Assembly (NCBI RefSeq): GCF_030816295.1 | Contig: NZ_JAUSXV010000001.1 | Span: 2,480,001-2,544,000, forward strand | Direction of reading: 5' to 3' | Length of the DNA: 64,000 nucleotides | Origin: Microbacterium natoriense | GTDB taxonomy: Bacteria; Actinomycetota; Actinomycetes; Actinomycetales; Microbacteriaceae | Part shown: positions 51,923 through 60,920 of the stretch, piece by piece | How the letters are laid out: every line of letters begins with the position of its first letter | Numbering within the stretch: position 1 is the first letter of the stretch | Position numbers and translations under genes: made by a program | The notes under the pieces: model-generated | What the model was told of the DNA's origin: nothing | What the model saw: only the letters and a program-made list of their open reading frames with translations | The model's database searches: none

Positions 51923-53074
51923 TCACGTCTCGTGCGTCGAGGCCTCAGGGCCCGACCGGAACTCCCGGATCAGATGCTGAACCACCGCGGACAGATCTCC
52001 GGCTGCGGCATCCGCCACCGACAGCTGGCGCGCGTAGCTCGCACCGTCGTCGAGGATCCGCGACACGCTGGCGAACTCCCGGTCGCAGCCGAGATCGAGC
52101 GCAATCGGCGCGAGCTCCTCCAGAGTGTCGGAGAGGTGCTCGCGCACGCTGCGCTGACCGCCGAGCGAGTCGACGATCACACGCGCGTCGAGACCGTATC
52201 TGGCCGCGCGCCACTTGTTCTCGCGGTGGTACCACGCCTGAAGCTCAGGTAGTGGGCGCCCCTCGTCGAGCTGTCGGGAGAAGTGCTCCACGAGCACCTG
52301 GATCAACGACGCCACGGCGGCCAGCTCCGGCAGAGTCGACATGCCGTCGCAGGCTCGCACCTCGATCGTGCCCCAACGCGGTGCGGGACGGATGTCCCAT
52401 CGAACCTCGGAGGCGTCAGCCATCACACCGGTGCGGACCATGTCATCGAGAAAGGACTCGAACTGCGACCAGTCGTGCAGAGGCCAGGGGAGTCCCGCCG
52501 TGGGCAGCTGCTGGAAGACCAGAGCGCGGTTCGACGCGTAGCCTGTCCGCTCGCCGGCCCAGAACGGGCTCGACGCAGCGAGGGACTGCAGATGCGGCAG
52601 GAAGCCCGCGAGCGCGTTGATGATGGGGAAGACCTTGCGGTGGTCCTCCACGCCGACGTGCACGTGGATGCCCCAGATCATCATGTTGCGTCCCCACCAC
52701 TGGGTGCGCTCGATGAGCTTGTGGTACCGCGTCTTGTCGGTGACCTGCTGCTCGTACCACTGAGCGAAAGGATGACTTCCTGCGGAGAGCAGCTCGATGC
52801 CTGCAGGGTCCGTCGCAGCGCGCACGGCGGAGATGGCCTTGGCGATGTCGTCGATCGCGTGCGCGACGGAGGAGCCGATTCCGCTGGTCACCTCGATCGT
52901 GTTCGTGAGAAGCTCGCCGGTCACGGTGTGACGTTCGTCTGCGCTTTCGGCCTCGAGCGCGGTGAGCAGCTCAGGAGCGCGTCCCACCAGGTCTCCGCTC
53001 GCAGGGTCGGCGAGCATGATCTCCCATTCCAGCCCGACGGTGGAGCGGGCGGACGGAGCGAATTCGAGCTTCAC
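51923..53074 (-). CDS. YbdK-type carboxylate-amine ligase (GCS2 family)
   Basis: 383 residues. Glutamate-cysteine-ligase-2 fold: STVGLEWEIMLADP (E-x-E metal site, about 11), GSHPFAQW, RTQWWGRNMMIWGIHVHVGV (about 130), PRWGTIEVRACDGM (about 253), WRAARYGLDA. Family makes weak gamma-glutamyl-cysteine-like ligations; physiological substrate unclear, since actinobacteria use mycothiol. GTG 53074 lies 6 bases past CAGACT, so possibly leaderless. Confidence 0.88.
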   Translation of the reverse strand: MKLEFAPSARSTVGLEWEIMLADPASGDLVGRAPELLTALEAESADERHTVTGELLTNTIEVTSGIGSSVAHAIDDIAKAISAVRAATDPAGIELLSAGSHPFAQWYEQQVTDKTRYHKLIERTQWWGRNMMIWGIHVHVGVEDHRKVFPIINALAGFLPHLQSLAASSPFWAGERTGYASNRALVFQQLPTAGLPWPLHDWSQFESFLDDMVRTGVMADASEVRWDIRPAPRWGTIEVRACDGMSTLPELAAVASLIQVLVEHFSRQLDEGRPLPELQAWYHRENKWRAARYGLDARVIVDSLGGQRSVREHLSDTLEELAPIALDLGCDREFASVSRILDDGASYARQLSVADAAAGDLSAVVQHLIREFRSGPEASTHET

Positions 53075-53148
53075 GAGCACAGTCTGGCACGCAGCCAGTG
53101 CGACACGACCCCACCGTGTCGCCACGTTTCGCGCGCAGGCCCCGCATC

Positions 53149-53166
53149 TGGCAGAATAGAGGTTTG
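53149..53166 (+). promoter_or_regulatory. rpsP promoter core, shared with rplS
   Basis: TGGCAGAATAGAGGTTTG contains a CAGAAT -10 box and matches 16 of 18 bases at the rplS promoter (58087-58104). The -35 is weak. The transcript would have a leader of about 115 bases before rpsP. Confidence 0.55.
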
Positions 53167-53282
53167 GACGACGTGCTCGACCCTCTATCCAGCACTCATC
53201 CTCCCTTTCAGAGCTTCCGCCGGGTGTGCACCCCACTCTCCAGGCGATCGGTTCGTTTCCTTCCACACAATTCAGGAGAATC

Positions 53283-53720
53283 GTGGCTGTCAAGATTCGT
53301 CTCAAGCGCCTGGGCAAGATCCGCGCGCCTTACTACCGCATCGTCGTCGCCGACTCGCGCACCAAGCGCGATGGTCGTGTGATCGAGGAGATCGGCAAGT
53401 ACCACCCCACCGAGGAGCCCTCGTTCATCGAGGTCGACTCCGAGCGGGCACAGTACTGGCTGTCGGTCGGCGCTCAGCCGACCGAGCAGGTCGCCGCTCT
53501 GCTCAAGATCACGGGCGACTGGGGCAAGTTCAAGGGCGACAAGGACGCGAAGTCCACCCTCAAGGTCGCCGAGCCCAAGGCCCCCTTCGAGATCGACGCG
53601 GCCAAGAAGTCCGTCGTGAAGCCGAAGGCGGAGAAGAAGGAGGCTCCCGCTGCGGAGGCTCCCGCCGCTGTCGAGGCCGACGCGGAGGCCGCTGAGGCTC
53701 CCGCCGCAGACGCGGAGTAA
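53283..53720 (+). CDS. rpsP: 30S ribosomal protein S16
   Basis: 145 residues against 80-90 in most bacteria. The N-terminal 85 are clear S16 ([49 protein letters not shown]). The rest is an Ala/Glu/Lys/Pro low-complexity tail ([20 protein letters not shown]), the usual actinobacterial extension. GTG start with AGGAG upstream. First gene of rpsP-khpA-rimM-trmD. Confidence 0.96.
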   Translation: MAVKIRLKRLGKIRAPYYRIVVADSRTKRDGRVIEEIGKYHPTEEPSFIEVDSERAQYWLSVGAQPTEQVAALLKITGDWGKFKGDKDAKSTLKVAEPKAPFEIDAAKKSVVKPKAEKKEAPAAEAPAAVEADAEAAEAPAADAE

Positions 53721-53726
53721 TCCGTC

Positions 53727-53957
53727 GTGCTCGCCGCCGCGCTCGAACACATCGTCAAGGGGATCGTCGATCACCCGGAGGATGTGCGCATCAATGCGTC
53801 CACGTCGCCGCGAGGCGACCTGCTCGAGGTGCGCGTGCACCCCGACGACCGTGGACGCGTGATCGGGCGCGGCGGCCGCACCGCCAAGGCATTGCGCACG
53901 CTCATCGCCGCCCTGGCAGATGGTCGTCGCGTGCGCGTCGACGTCGCGGACGACTGA
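53727..53957 (+). CDS. khpA: KH-domain RNA-binding protein KhpA
   Basis: 76 residues, one type-II KH domain with GXXG loop in GRGGRTAKALRTLIAAL. Small RNA chaperone that acts with KhpB and regularly sits between rpsP and rimM. GTG start 6 bases after rpsP stop. Confidence 0.93.
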   Translation: MLAAALEHIVKGIVDHPEDVRINASTSPRGDLLEVRVHPDDRGRVIGRGGRTAKALRTLIAALADGRRVRVDVADD

Positions 53958-53958
53958 C

Positions 53959-54546
53959 GTGGTGCAGAAGGACAGGAACCAGGGCAAGAACCAGCTGCGC
54001 GTCGGGCGCCTCGTCAAGGCCCATGGCCTCAAAGGCGCGCTGAAGCTCGAGCTGTACACCGACAATCCCGAGCGGCGCTTCACGCCGGGTGCCGAGTTCA
54101 CGTTGCAGGTGCCGGAGGCATCTCCGTGGCACGGCAAGACCGTCACCGTGCGCGAGTACCGCGTCATGAACGGGAATCCGGTCGTCTTCTTCGATGACGT
54201 CGATGACCGCAGCGACGCCGAGGGTCTGGTACGGGCGATCCTCTGGATCGACCAGGACACGTCCGAGGTCGAGGAGAACGCGTGGTTCGACCAGCAGCTG
54301 GTCGGACTCGACGTCGTACGCGATGATGTCGTCGTCGGACGTGTCTCGCGTGTCGAGCACTTCCCCGCCCAGGACCTTCTGATCGTCAAGGCCGGAGAGC
54401 GCGAGATCATGGTTCCGTTCGTCGAGGCGATCGTGCCGACGGTGGACGTGGCCGGAGGCCGAGTGATCGTCACTCCGCCCGCCGGTCTCTTCGAAGAGCT
54501 TCCGGATGCTGTCGAAGAGGATGCCGTCGCCGAAACGGATGAGTGA
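53959..54546 (+). CDS. rimM: 16S rRNA-processing protein RimM
   Basis: 195 residues. RimM domain about 14-100 (LRVGRLVKAHGLKGALKLEL, MNGNPVVFFDDVDDRSDAEGLV) and PRC-barrel about 110-185 (WFDQQLVGLDVVRDDVVVGRV, PAQDLLIVKAGEREIMVPFVEAIV). Helps 30S head assembly with S19. GTG 53959 (GTG 53962 also possible), two bases after khpA. Confidence 0.94.
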   Translation: MVQKDRNQGKNQLRVGRLVKAHGLKGALKLELYTDNPERRFTPGAEFTLQVPEASPWHGKTVTVREYRVMNGNPVVFFDDVDDRSDAEGLVRAILWIDQDTSEVEENAWFDQQLVGLDVVRDDVVVGRVSRVEHFPAQDLLIVKAGEREIMVPFVEAIVPTVDVAGGRVIVTPPAGLFEELPDAVEEDAVAETDE

Positions 54547-54555
54547 GGTCGCGCC

Positions 54556-55263
54556 GTGCGCATCGACGTCCTCTCGATCTTCCCGTCGTACTTCGACGGT
54601 CTGACACTCTCCCTTCTCGGGAAGGCCCGCGACTCAGGCATCCTCGATCTGACCGTTCGTGATCTCCGCGACTGGACGCACGATAGGCACCGCACGGTCG
54701 ACGACACGCCGTACGGCGGTGGCGCCGGCATGGTGATGAAGCCCGAGCCCTGGGGGCTGGCCCTCGATGAGCTGGGCGCAGGGTCCGAGCGCCCGACCAT
54801 CATCTTCCCGTCGCCCGCCGGCGAGGTGTTCACACAGGCGAAGGCCCGCGACCTCGCTACCCGCGAGCACCTCATCTTCGGCTGCGGACGGTACGAGGGC
54901 ATCGACGAGCGCGTGTTCGAGTACGCCTCGACGATCGGCGAAGTGCGCCTGATGAGCCTCGGCGACTACGTGCTGAACGGGGGAGAGGTCGCCACGATGG
55001 CGATGATCGAGGCGATCGGCCGACTGATCCCCGGCGTCGTCGGAAACCCGGAGAGCCTCGTCGAGGAGTCTCACGAAGACGGCCTCCTCGAGTACCCCTC
55101 GTACACGAAGCCCTCCGTCTGGCGTGAGCGTGCTGTACCCGATGTGCTGCTCAGCGGCAACCACGGAGCCATTGCGACCTGGCGCCGAGAGCAGCAGATC
55201 CATCGCACGAGGACGCGGCGCCCCGACCTGCTTCCGGACGACAGCGAGCCGAACCCCGTCTGA
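54556..55263 (+). CDS. trmD: tRNA (guanine(37)-N1)-methyltransferase
   Basis: 235 residues. SPOUT fold with the deep trefoil knot: [17 protein letters not shown] (about 50), [21 protein letters not shown] (about 115), [19 protein letters not shown]. Makes m1G37 to prevent frameshifting. GTG start. Confidence 0.97.
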   Translation: MRIDVLSIFPSYFDGLTLSLLGKARDSGILDLTVRDLRDWTHDRHRTVDDTPYGGGAGMVMKPEPWGLALDELGAGSERPTIIFPSPAGEVFTQAKARDLATREHLIFGCGRYEGIDERVFEYASTIGEVRLMSLGDYVLNGGEVATMAMIEAIGRLIPGVVGNPESLVEESHEDGLLEYPSYTKPSVWRERAVPDVLLSGNHGAIATWRREQQIHRTRTRRPDLLPDDSEPNPV

Positions 55264-55272
55264 GCTCCGAAT

Positions 55273-55866
55273 TCAACGGATCCGCTCGATCCCGTTCTCG
55301 ATCTCGAAGACGACGTCGTGCGGATGCCGGAGCGCGAGCGCGCTGCTGGCGTCGAGTCCGCGCAGCTCCGCGCGCAGCATCCGTCCGATCATCTCGTGGC
55401 TGACGAGAAGCGGCACCCCGCTCGCGGCCCAGCCGCAGACGGACAGGGCTCGGCGCGCGCGTGCACGAGCCTGGGCGTAGCTCTCGCCGCCGGGGAACCC
55501 CCATCCGTAGCGGTTCGCCGCTCGGTCGGCCCGTGCTTCCGGGTATCTGACGTCGATCTCCTCCCAGGTCAGGCCGGCCATCTCGCCGTGGTGCACCTCG
55601 GCGAGGTCCTCGACCTCGATCAGTTCGACATCGAGACGCTCGGAGATGATCGCCGCTGTGCGCAGCGCCCGCCCGAGCGGGCTCGTGCAGACCACCGTGA
55701 TGTCGGAGCCCGCGAGGTGCTCGGCGATGACCTTCGCCTGACGGAGGCCCTCGGGCGTGAGAGGTGAGTCCAGCTGCCCCTGCAGCCGATGCTCGAGATT
55801 CCAGCTGGTCTGTCCGTGCCGCGCCAGGAAGAGGCGCTCCGGCACGTGACGGTCCTGCGGGATCAT
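55273..55866 (-). CDS. Histidine phosphatase family protein
   Basis: 197 residues. Catalytic RHGQ in LFLARHGQTSWNLEHRLQGQ (about 15), EDLAEVHHGEMAG, and second His in LLVSHEMIGRML; phosphoglycerate-mutase-like phosphatase. Substrate unknown (GpgP-like or CobC-like possible). The ATG is 6 bases after CATATT (55878-55873); extension to 55947 enters the divergent gene. Confidence 0.88.
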   Translation of the reverse strand: MIPQDRHVPERLFLARHGQTSWNLEHRLQGQLDSPLTPEGLRQAKVIAEHLAGSDITVVCTSPLGRALRTAAIISERLDVELIEVEDLAEVHHGEMAGLTWEEIDVRYPEARADRAANRYGWGFPGGESYAQARARARRALSVCGWAASGVPLLVSHEMIGRMLRAELRGLDASSALALRHPHDVVFEIENGIERIR

Positions 55867-55897
55867 GCACTCAATATGGCACACGGATGCGCGCTGG

Positions 55898-55903
55898 TAG
55901 CGT
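55898..55903 (+). promoter_or_regulatory. -10 box of the methyltransferase gene (leaderless)
   Basis: TAGCGT ends 6 bases before ATG 55910; divergent from the CATATT box of the histidine phosphatase, with 43 bases between the two start codons. Confidence 0.55.
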
Positions 55904-55909
55904 CGAGGC

Positions 55910-56647
55910 ATGGTCGATGAGACGCTGGCGAAGTCGTTCGAGCGCACGGGAGCGGACTACGACCGTTTCCGACCGGGGTTCCCCGCAGCCGCGGCTCGGA
56001 TGCTGATCCCGGAACCGGTCGGCGTCGCACTCGACCTCGGCGCGGGGACCGGCAAGTTCACCGAACAGCTGCTCGGGCGCGCGGATCGGGTCATCGCCGT
56101 CGAACCCGCAGCTCCGATGCTCGACGTTCTTCGTTCGAAGTTCCCCGACGTCGAGGCGTTCGAGGGGACTGCCGAGAGCATCCCAGTTCCTGATTCCTCG
56201 GTCGATGCGGTGTCGGTCGCACAGGCGTTCCACTGGTTCGATCGTGAACCGGCGTGCGCCGAGATCGCCAGGATCCTCATCCCGGGCGGAATGCTCGGCC
56301 TCCTCTGGAATCATGCGGACCCCGCATGCGCGTGGGATCGTGCCGCGCATCAGATCGCGCATCCAGCCGTTGCCGACGTCGACGGCACGTCCGCCAGCGC
56401 CGCCGAGGACCTTCCCGGGTTCGCGTTCGTGGAGCGCGCCGAGCTGCGCTGGAGCGAGCGCATCACTCGCGCCGACTATCTCGGCCGGTGGTCGACGGTG
56501 AGCACGTTCCTCGTCGCGGACGACGTCACGCGAACGGAGATGACTCAGGCGATCGAGCGCATCCTCGACCGTGACCCGCAGACGGCCGAGCGTGCAGAGT
56601 TCGATCTGCCGCTCGTCACCGATCTGTTCCTGTACCGACGAAGTTGA
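55910..56647 (+). CDS. Class I SAM-dependent methyltransferase
   Basis: 245 residues. Motif I ALDLGAGTGKFTEQLLG (about 37), VIAVEPAAPMLDVLR, and AQAFHWFDREPACAEIARIL (the HW segment of Methyltransf_11 type, near residue 100). Substrate unknown. Leaderless by its promoter. Confidence 0.88.
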   Translation: MVDETLAKSFERTGADYDRFRPGFPAAAARMLIPEPVGVALDLGAGTGKFTEQLLGRADRVIAVEPAAPMLDVLRSKFPDVEAFEGTAESIPVPDSSVDAVSVAQAFHWFDREPACAEIARILIPGGMLGLLWNHADPACAWDRAAHQIAHPAVADVDGTSASAAEDLPGFAFVERAELRWSERITRADYLGRWSTVSTFLVADDVTRTEMTQAIERILDRDPQTAERAEFDLPLVTDLFLYRRS

Positions 56648-56676
56648 GAGCTGCCGCAGCCACGGCGTGCGTGGCG

Positions 56677-57459
56677 TCAGTCGACTCCGAGGAACGAGCG
56701 GTCGGTCAGGACGATCGGACCCTCGTCGGTGACTGCGACGGTGTGCTCGGAGTGTGCTCCGCGTGAGCCGTCGACGCTGCGCAGCGTCCAGCCATCCGGG
56801 TCGGTGACGAGCTCATCGGTCGTAGCGAGGAGCCAAGGCTCGAGTGCGAACACGAGACCGGCGCGCAGCGGGAAGCCGCGACCGGCGCGCCCGTCGTTGG
56901 GCACGTGCGGGTCGCCGTGCATGATGCGTCCGACGCCGTGGCCGCCGAAATCGGTGTTGATCGAGTAGCCCTCGCCACGAGAGACCGCCGCGATCGCAGC
57001 GGAGATGTCGCCGATGCGATTGCCGACGACGGCCGCGGTGATCGCGGCGTCGAGCGCTCGCTCGGTGGTCTCGATCAGCCGGAGGTCCTCGTCGCGCGGG
57101 GTGCCGACGACGAAGGACACCGCGGAGTCTGCGACCCAGCCATCGACCGAGACGGCGAAGTCGAGTGAGACGAGATCGCCGTCTCGCAGCGCGTAGTCGT
57201 GGGGGAGACCGTGCAGGACGGCGTCATTCACGGAGGTGCAGATGACCTTGCCGAACGGGCTCGCGCCGAACGACGGGTGATAGTCGATGTAGCAGGACTC
57301 CGCGCCCGCCTTGCGGATCATGTCATGCGCCCGGCGGTCGATGGCGAGCAGGTTCGTGCCGACCTTCGTCTCGTCTCGCAGCGTCGCCAGGGTCTCGGCG
57401 ACGAAGCGGCCGGCGGCGCGCATCTCGTCGATCTCAGCAGGGGTGCGCAGTTCGATCAT
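56677..57459 (-). CDS. map: Type I methionine aminopeptidase
   Basis: 260 residues. Metal ligands visible in VSLDFAVSVDGWVADSAVSF (two Asp), GHGVGRIMHGDPHVPN (His), FALEPWLL (Glu) and EHTVAVTDEGP (Glu). Removes N-terminal Met from new proteins. ATG 57459. Lacks the Zn-finger/proline-rich extension found in MapB, so the short form. Confidence 0.95.
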   Translation of the reverse strand: MIELRTPAEIDEMRAAGRFVAETLATLRDETKVGTNLLAIDRRAHDMIRKAGAESCYIDYHPSFGASPFGKVICTSVNDAVLHGLPHDYALRDGDLVSLDFAVSVDGWVADSAVSFVVGTPRDEDLRLIETTERALDAAITAAVVGNRIGDISAAIAAVSRGEGYSINTDFGGHGVGRIMHGDPHVPNDGRAGRGFPLRAGLVFALEPWLLATTDELVTDPDGWTLRSVDGSRGAHSEHTVAVTDEGPIVLTDRSFLGVD

Positions 57460-57569
57460 CGTCAGTCCTCTCGTCCCGTCCATTCTCCCTGATGCGGCGA
57501 TGCCCGGCGTTCGCGCGCTCACAGCGAACACGCCGGCTCGCGACGTCAGGGCGACGTACGATTCTTGGC

Positions 57570-58058
57570 ATGAGGTTGCGTGAGGCGTTCTTCCGGTGGC
57601 TGCTGCCGGCGGCCTTCGTGCTGCCGCTGTGGCTGGTGCTCGGCGGGATCGTGTTCCACGCCGGCTGGGGGATGTTGTGGGTGCTGTTCATCGCCGTGCC
57701 CTCGGTGTTCCTGGGCCAGTTGCTGCTCACGCTGCTGACGCGGTCACGTGCGTCGGTACGTGCCGAACGCGCGGTGTCGTGGTGGGACGTCGCGGGATTC
57801 ACGCTGTGGCACGGTCTGACCATCGCAGTCGGATGCTTCATCGACGGGGCCTTCGGATGGCTGCTCGCCGGCGCGATCGTCGTCGGCATCGGCCTGATCT
57901 GGCTGCAGCTGTGGCAGTTGTGGAACGAGGCCAAGGGCGCCGGCATCCGCATCCGCGAGACGATCTCCTGGTCGACCGTCCCCGGCCAGCCGTCGTCCGC
58001 CACGACCGAGCGCGAACCAGAGGTCATCGTCGTGCGTGAGAGCGATCCGCGCGACTGA
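57570..58058 (+). CDS. Small integral membrane protein, unknown function
   Basis: 162 residues, four likely membrane segments (WLLPAAFVLPLWLVLGGIVF, LWVLFIAVPSVFLGQLLLTL, FTLWHGLTIAVGCFI, LLAGAIVVGIGLIWLQLW), then a polar acidic tail. Resembles actinobacterial 'MFS-permease-like' small proteins without an assigned role. TACGAT (57557-57562) ends 7 bases before the ATG: leaderless or nearly so. Confidence 0.75.
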   Translation: MRLREAFFRWLLPAAFVLPLWLVLGGIVFHAGWGMLWVLFIAVPSVFLGQLLLTLLTRSRASVRAERAVSWWDVAGFTLWHGLTIAVGCFIDGAFGWLLAGAIVVGIGLIWLQLWQLWNEAKGAGIRIRETISWSTVPGQPSSATTEREPEVIVVRESDPRD

Positions 58059-58066
58059 GCCCCGTT

Positions 58067-58104
58067 TTGGTCACCGCGGCGTTCCGTGGCAGAATGGATG
58101 TTTG
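58067..58104 (+). promoter_or_regulatory. rplS promoter
   Basis: -35 TTGGTC (58067-58072), 17-base spacer, -10 CAGAAT (58090-58095). The stretch 58087-58104 repeats that of rpsP at 16 of 18 positions. The leader to rplS is about 125 bases; I see no known L19 autoregulatory fold in it. Confidence 0.6.
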
Positions 58105-58225
58105 TGCCGTGACCGGTTCTGCCTCAGGGGAACCCGCGGAAGCATCTGCTCCGTACGACGCACACCTGTTCTTGTTCCTATGAAAACATGCAACCGACCT
58201 GAGGCGAGTGCAGAGAGAGACGATC

Positions 58226-58573
58226 ATGCAGATCCTCGACGCCGTTGATGCGGCTTCCCTCCGTTCGGACATCCCCGACTTCAACGCCGGTGACACCGTC
58301 AACGTCCACGTGAACATCACCGAGGGCACCCGCTCTCGTATCCAGGTCTTCAAGGGCGTCGTCATCGGCCGCCAGGGCGACGGCGTTCGCGAGACGTTCA
58401 CCGTTCGCAAGATCAGCTTCCAGGTCGGCGTCGAGCGCACCTTCCCGGTGCACTCCCCGGTGATCGACCACATCGAGGTCGTCACCCGCGGTGACGTGCG
58501 TCGCGCGAAGCTCTACTACCTCCGCAACCTCCGCGGCAAGAAGGCGAAGATCAAGGAGAAGCGCGACCGCTGA
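58226..58573 (+). CDS. rplS: 50S ribosomal protein L19
   Basis: 115 residues. [20 protein letters not shown] opening, [40 protein letters not shown] end: standard L19. ATG 58226 preceded by GAGAGAGA. Ends at a strong terminator. Confidence 0.97.
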   Translation: MQILDAVDAASLRSDIPDFNAGDTVNVHVNITEGTRSRIQVFKGVVIGRQGDGVRETFTVRKISFQVGVERTFPVHSPVIDHIEVVTRGDVRRAKLYYLRNLRGKKAKIKEKRDR

Positions 58574-58586
58574 GTCGCAGCATCTC

Positions 58587-58627
58587 CACAGCACCCCGGG
58601 ACACGATGTCCCGGGGTGCTGTGTTTT
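58587..58627 (+). terminator. Strong intrinsic terminator after rplS
   Basis: CACAGCACCCCGGGACA, loop CGA, TGTCCCGGGGTGCTGTG, followed by TTTT: the best rho-independent terminator in the window. Confidence 0.93.
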
Positions 58628-58689
58628 CCCCCACCTGTGCGAACCTTGGTAGGGCCGTGCTCGAACGGCCGAGTCTGTGAAGGAAACCG

Positions 58690-59424
58690 ATGACGACTGA
58701 ATCCGCGTCCGCACCCACGCCACCGGTGAAGAAGAGGCGCGGACTCGTCGTCTTCCTCCGCGACGTGCTGGTGATCGTCGTGATCGCAGCTCTCGTGTCG
58801 TTCGTCGTGAAGACCTTCGTCGTCCGCTCGTTCTACATCCCGTCCGCATCCATGGAGCAGACGCTCATGGTCAACGACAGGATCCTCGTCGACGAGCTCA
58901 CCCCGCGCTGGGCGGGCTACGAACGCGGCGACGTCGTCGTGTTCAAGGACCCGGGCGGCTGGCTCGACGCGCAGCCCGCGACGCCGCCGCAGCCGCCTCT
59001 CGTGCAGGCGATCGACTGGGTGCTGACGCTCGTGGGAATCTCCGCGACCGACTCCCAGGACCATCTGGTGAAGCGGATCATCGGTCTCCCCGGCGACCAC
59101 GTCGTGTGCTGCAACGCTCTGGGGCAGATCACGATCAACGGCACGCCGGTCGACGAACTCTCGTATCTCAACCTTCCTCAGGGCGACACGGCGGCATCGA
59201 ACGAGCCGTTCGACGTGACGGTTCCCAGCGGCTCCCTCTGGCTGCTCGGCGACAACCGCGACCGTTCTCGGGACTCGCGAGAGCACCAGGAGCTCCCGAG
59301 CGGAGGCTTCGTGCCGATGGCGAACGTCGTCGGCAAGGCCTTCCTGACGACCTGGCCGTTGAGCCGGTTCGGCACGATCGACGCGCACCACGACTCGTTC
59401 AACGGCGTTCCGGATCCCGAATGA
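58690..59424 (+). CDS. lepB: Signal peptidase I
   Basis: 244 residues, one N-terminal TM (VLVIVVIAALVSFVV). Catalytic Ser in IPSASMEQTLM (about 54), general-base Lys in HLVKRIIGLPGDHVV (about 124), and GDNRDRSRDSRE box. Cleaves signal peptides of exported proteins. GAAGGAAAC ribosome site. Coupled to rnhB. Confidence 0.96.
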   Translation: MTTESASAPTPPVKKRRGLVVFLRDVLVIVVIAALVSFVVKTFVVRSFYIPSASMEQTLMVNDRILVDELTPRWAGYERGDVVVFKDPGGWLDAQPATPPQPPLVQAIDWVLTLVGISATDSQDHLVKRIIGLPGDHVVCCNALGQITINGTPVDELSYLNLPQGDTAASNEPFDVTVPSGSLWLLGDNRDRSRDSREHQELPSGGFVPMANVVGKAFLTTWPLSRFGTIDAHHDSFNGVPDPE

Positions 59425-60080
59425 CGGTGATCGCCCCGAAGCTCACACTCGAGCGCAAGCTGCTCTCCGAGTGCGAGCTGATCATCGCTCTCGACGAGGT
59501 CGGCAGGGGAGCTCTGGCAGGACCGGTCGCGGTCGGTGCAGCGGTGATGGACGCCGCGGGAGCCCGCAGACGGGTGCCGGAGGGTCTTCGTGATTCGAAG
59601 CTCGTCACGGAGAAGCGCCGTCCCGACGTCGCGACCCGCGCGGCCGCGTGGGTGTCGGCATCCGGTGTCGGCTGGGCGAGTGCCGCCGAGATCGATGAGG
59701 TCGGCATCATGCGCGCGCTCGGTCTTGCTGCCTCCCGCGCGGTGCAGAGCGTGGTCGAACAGGGCTTCGCGGTCGAGAGTGCGCTCGTGCTGCTCGACGG
59801 CAACCACGACTACGTGTCGCGCGTGCATCCGGTCCCGCTGCGAGTGCGCTCCCAGGTGAAGGCGGATCGCGACTGCGCGTCGGTATCAGCGGCATCCGTC
59901 ATCGCCAAGGTCGCGCGCGACACGTACATGACGGAACTGCACGACACCTACCCCGACTATCAGTGGAGCCGCAACAAGGGCTATGCCAGCACGGAGCATC
60001 GCGACGCGATCCGCACGCTCGGTCTCTCGCCGTACCACCGTGCTTCATGGGCGATCACCGACGCTCCCACCCTGTTCTGA
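59421..60080 (+). CDS. rnhB: Ribonuclease HII
   Basis: 219 residues. DE-x-GRG motif IALDEVGRGALAGPV (about 22), LLDGNHDY and KADRDCASVSAASVIAKVARD with the catalytic acids in place. Removes RNA from hybrids and single ribonucleotides from DNA. ATG overlaps lepB stop (ATGA). Confidence 0.96.
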   Translation: MTVIAPKLTLERKLLSECELIIALDEVGRGALAGPVAVGAAVMDAAGARRRVPEGLRDSKLVTEKRRPDVATRAAAWVSASGVGWASAAEIDEVGIMRALGLAASRAVQSVVEQGFAVESALVLLDGNHDYVSRVHPVPLRVRSQVKADRDCASVSAASVIAKVARDTYMTELHDTYPDYQWSRNKGYASTEHRDAIRTLGLSPYHRASWAITDAPTLF

Positions 60081-60130
60081 GCGGGCGAGGTGCGGCCCGC
60101 CGCCGCGTGCGACTCTAGGATGGACTCATC

Positions 60131-60457
60131 ATGGATGAGGAAGCATTCGACGACTACGACCGCGAACTCGAGCTGGCGCTGTTCCGCGAGTACCGGGACG
60201 TGGTCGGCCAGTTCGCCTACGTCGTCGAGACCGAGCGTCGGTTCTATCTGGCGAACGAGGTCAACGTCGTGCGGCGTGACACCGAGCACGACTTCTATTT
60301 CGAGATCTCGATGACCGACGTCTGGGTGTGGGACATCTATCGCGCCGACCGCTTCGTGAAGGCTGTGCGGGTCCTGACCTTCAAAGACGTGAACGTCGAG
60401 GAGCTGCAGCGCCGCGAGTTCGAGCTTCCTCAGGAGCTGTCGCTCGACGGCGAATAA
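60131..60457 (+). CDS. DUF2469 family protein
   Basis: 108 residues, acidic. MDEEAFDDYDRELELALFRE, VGQFAYVVETERRFYLAN and WVWDIYRADRFVKAVRVLTF mark the actinobacteria-specific DUF2469, always next to rnhB/yraN and of unknown function. TAGGAT (60116-60121) is 9 bases before the ATG. Confidence 0.93.
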   Translation: MDEEAFDDYDRELELALFREYRDVVGQFAYVVETERRFYLANEVNVVRRDTEHDFYFEISMTDVWVWDIYRADRFVKAVRVLTFKDVNVEELQRREFELPQELSLDGE

Positions 60458-60557
60458 CTCTGCACAACCGTTCTCGTTCGACGGGATATCCACATTCCCG
60501 CGTCGTTCCGCGAGCAGACCGCGTCGAGCGTAACGAGATCTTCGCGACCATGTCGTC

Positions 60558-60920
60558 ATGGCAGCGAAAGACATCCTCGGCAGAGCCGGTGAAGACCGGG
60601 CGGTCCGCTATCTGATCGAGAGCGGATACGAGATCCTCGACCGCAATTGGCGGTGCGCGCAAGGCGAGCTCGACATCATCGCCGCGGTCGATGGCGCCTT
60701 GTGCGTGGTCGAGGTCAAGACGCGACGATCGGCCGCTTTCGGCCACCCCTTCGAGGCGGTCGACGTCCGCAAGCGCAGACGCCTGTGGCAGCTCGCTCAC
60801 GCCTGGATCGAGGCTCACCCTGAACGGGCGTACGGACGCAGAGTCAGGCTCGACGCGATCGGCATCATCGGAGCGGACCCGGATGCCGGCACGCTCGAGC
60901 ATCTGCAGGACCTTTCGTGA
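60558..60920 (+). CDS. yraN: UPF0102/YraN endonuclease-like protein
   Basis: 120 residues. Restriction-endonuclease-like fold: GRAGEDRAVRYLIESGYEIL, WRCAQGELDIIA (E..D) and CVVEVKTRR (E-x-K). Often with dprA and comM; may act on branched or transforming DNA. Overlaps comM by 4 bases (GTGA). Confidence 0.94.
   Translation: MAAKDILGRAGEDRAVRYLIESGYEILDRNWRCAQGELDIIAAVDGALCVVEVKTRRSAAFGHPFEAVDVRKRRRLWQLAHAWIEAHPERAYGRRVRLDAIGIIGADPDAGTLEHLQDLS

Noticed and set aside
58105..58225. Autoregulatory RNA leader of rplS
   Set aside because: No recognisable L19-binding fold; long leaders are common at ribosomal genes.
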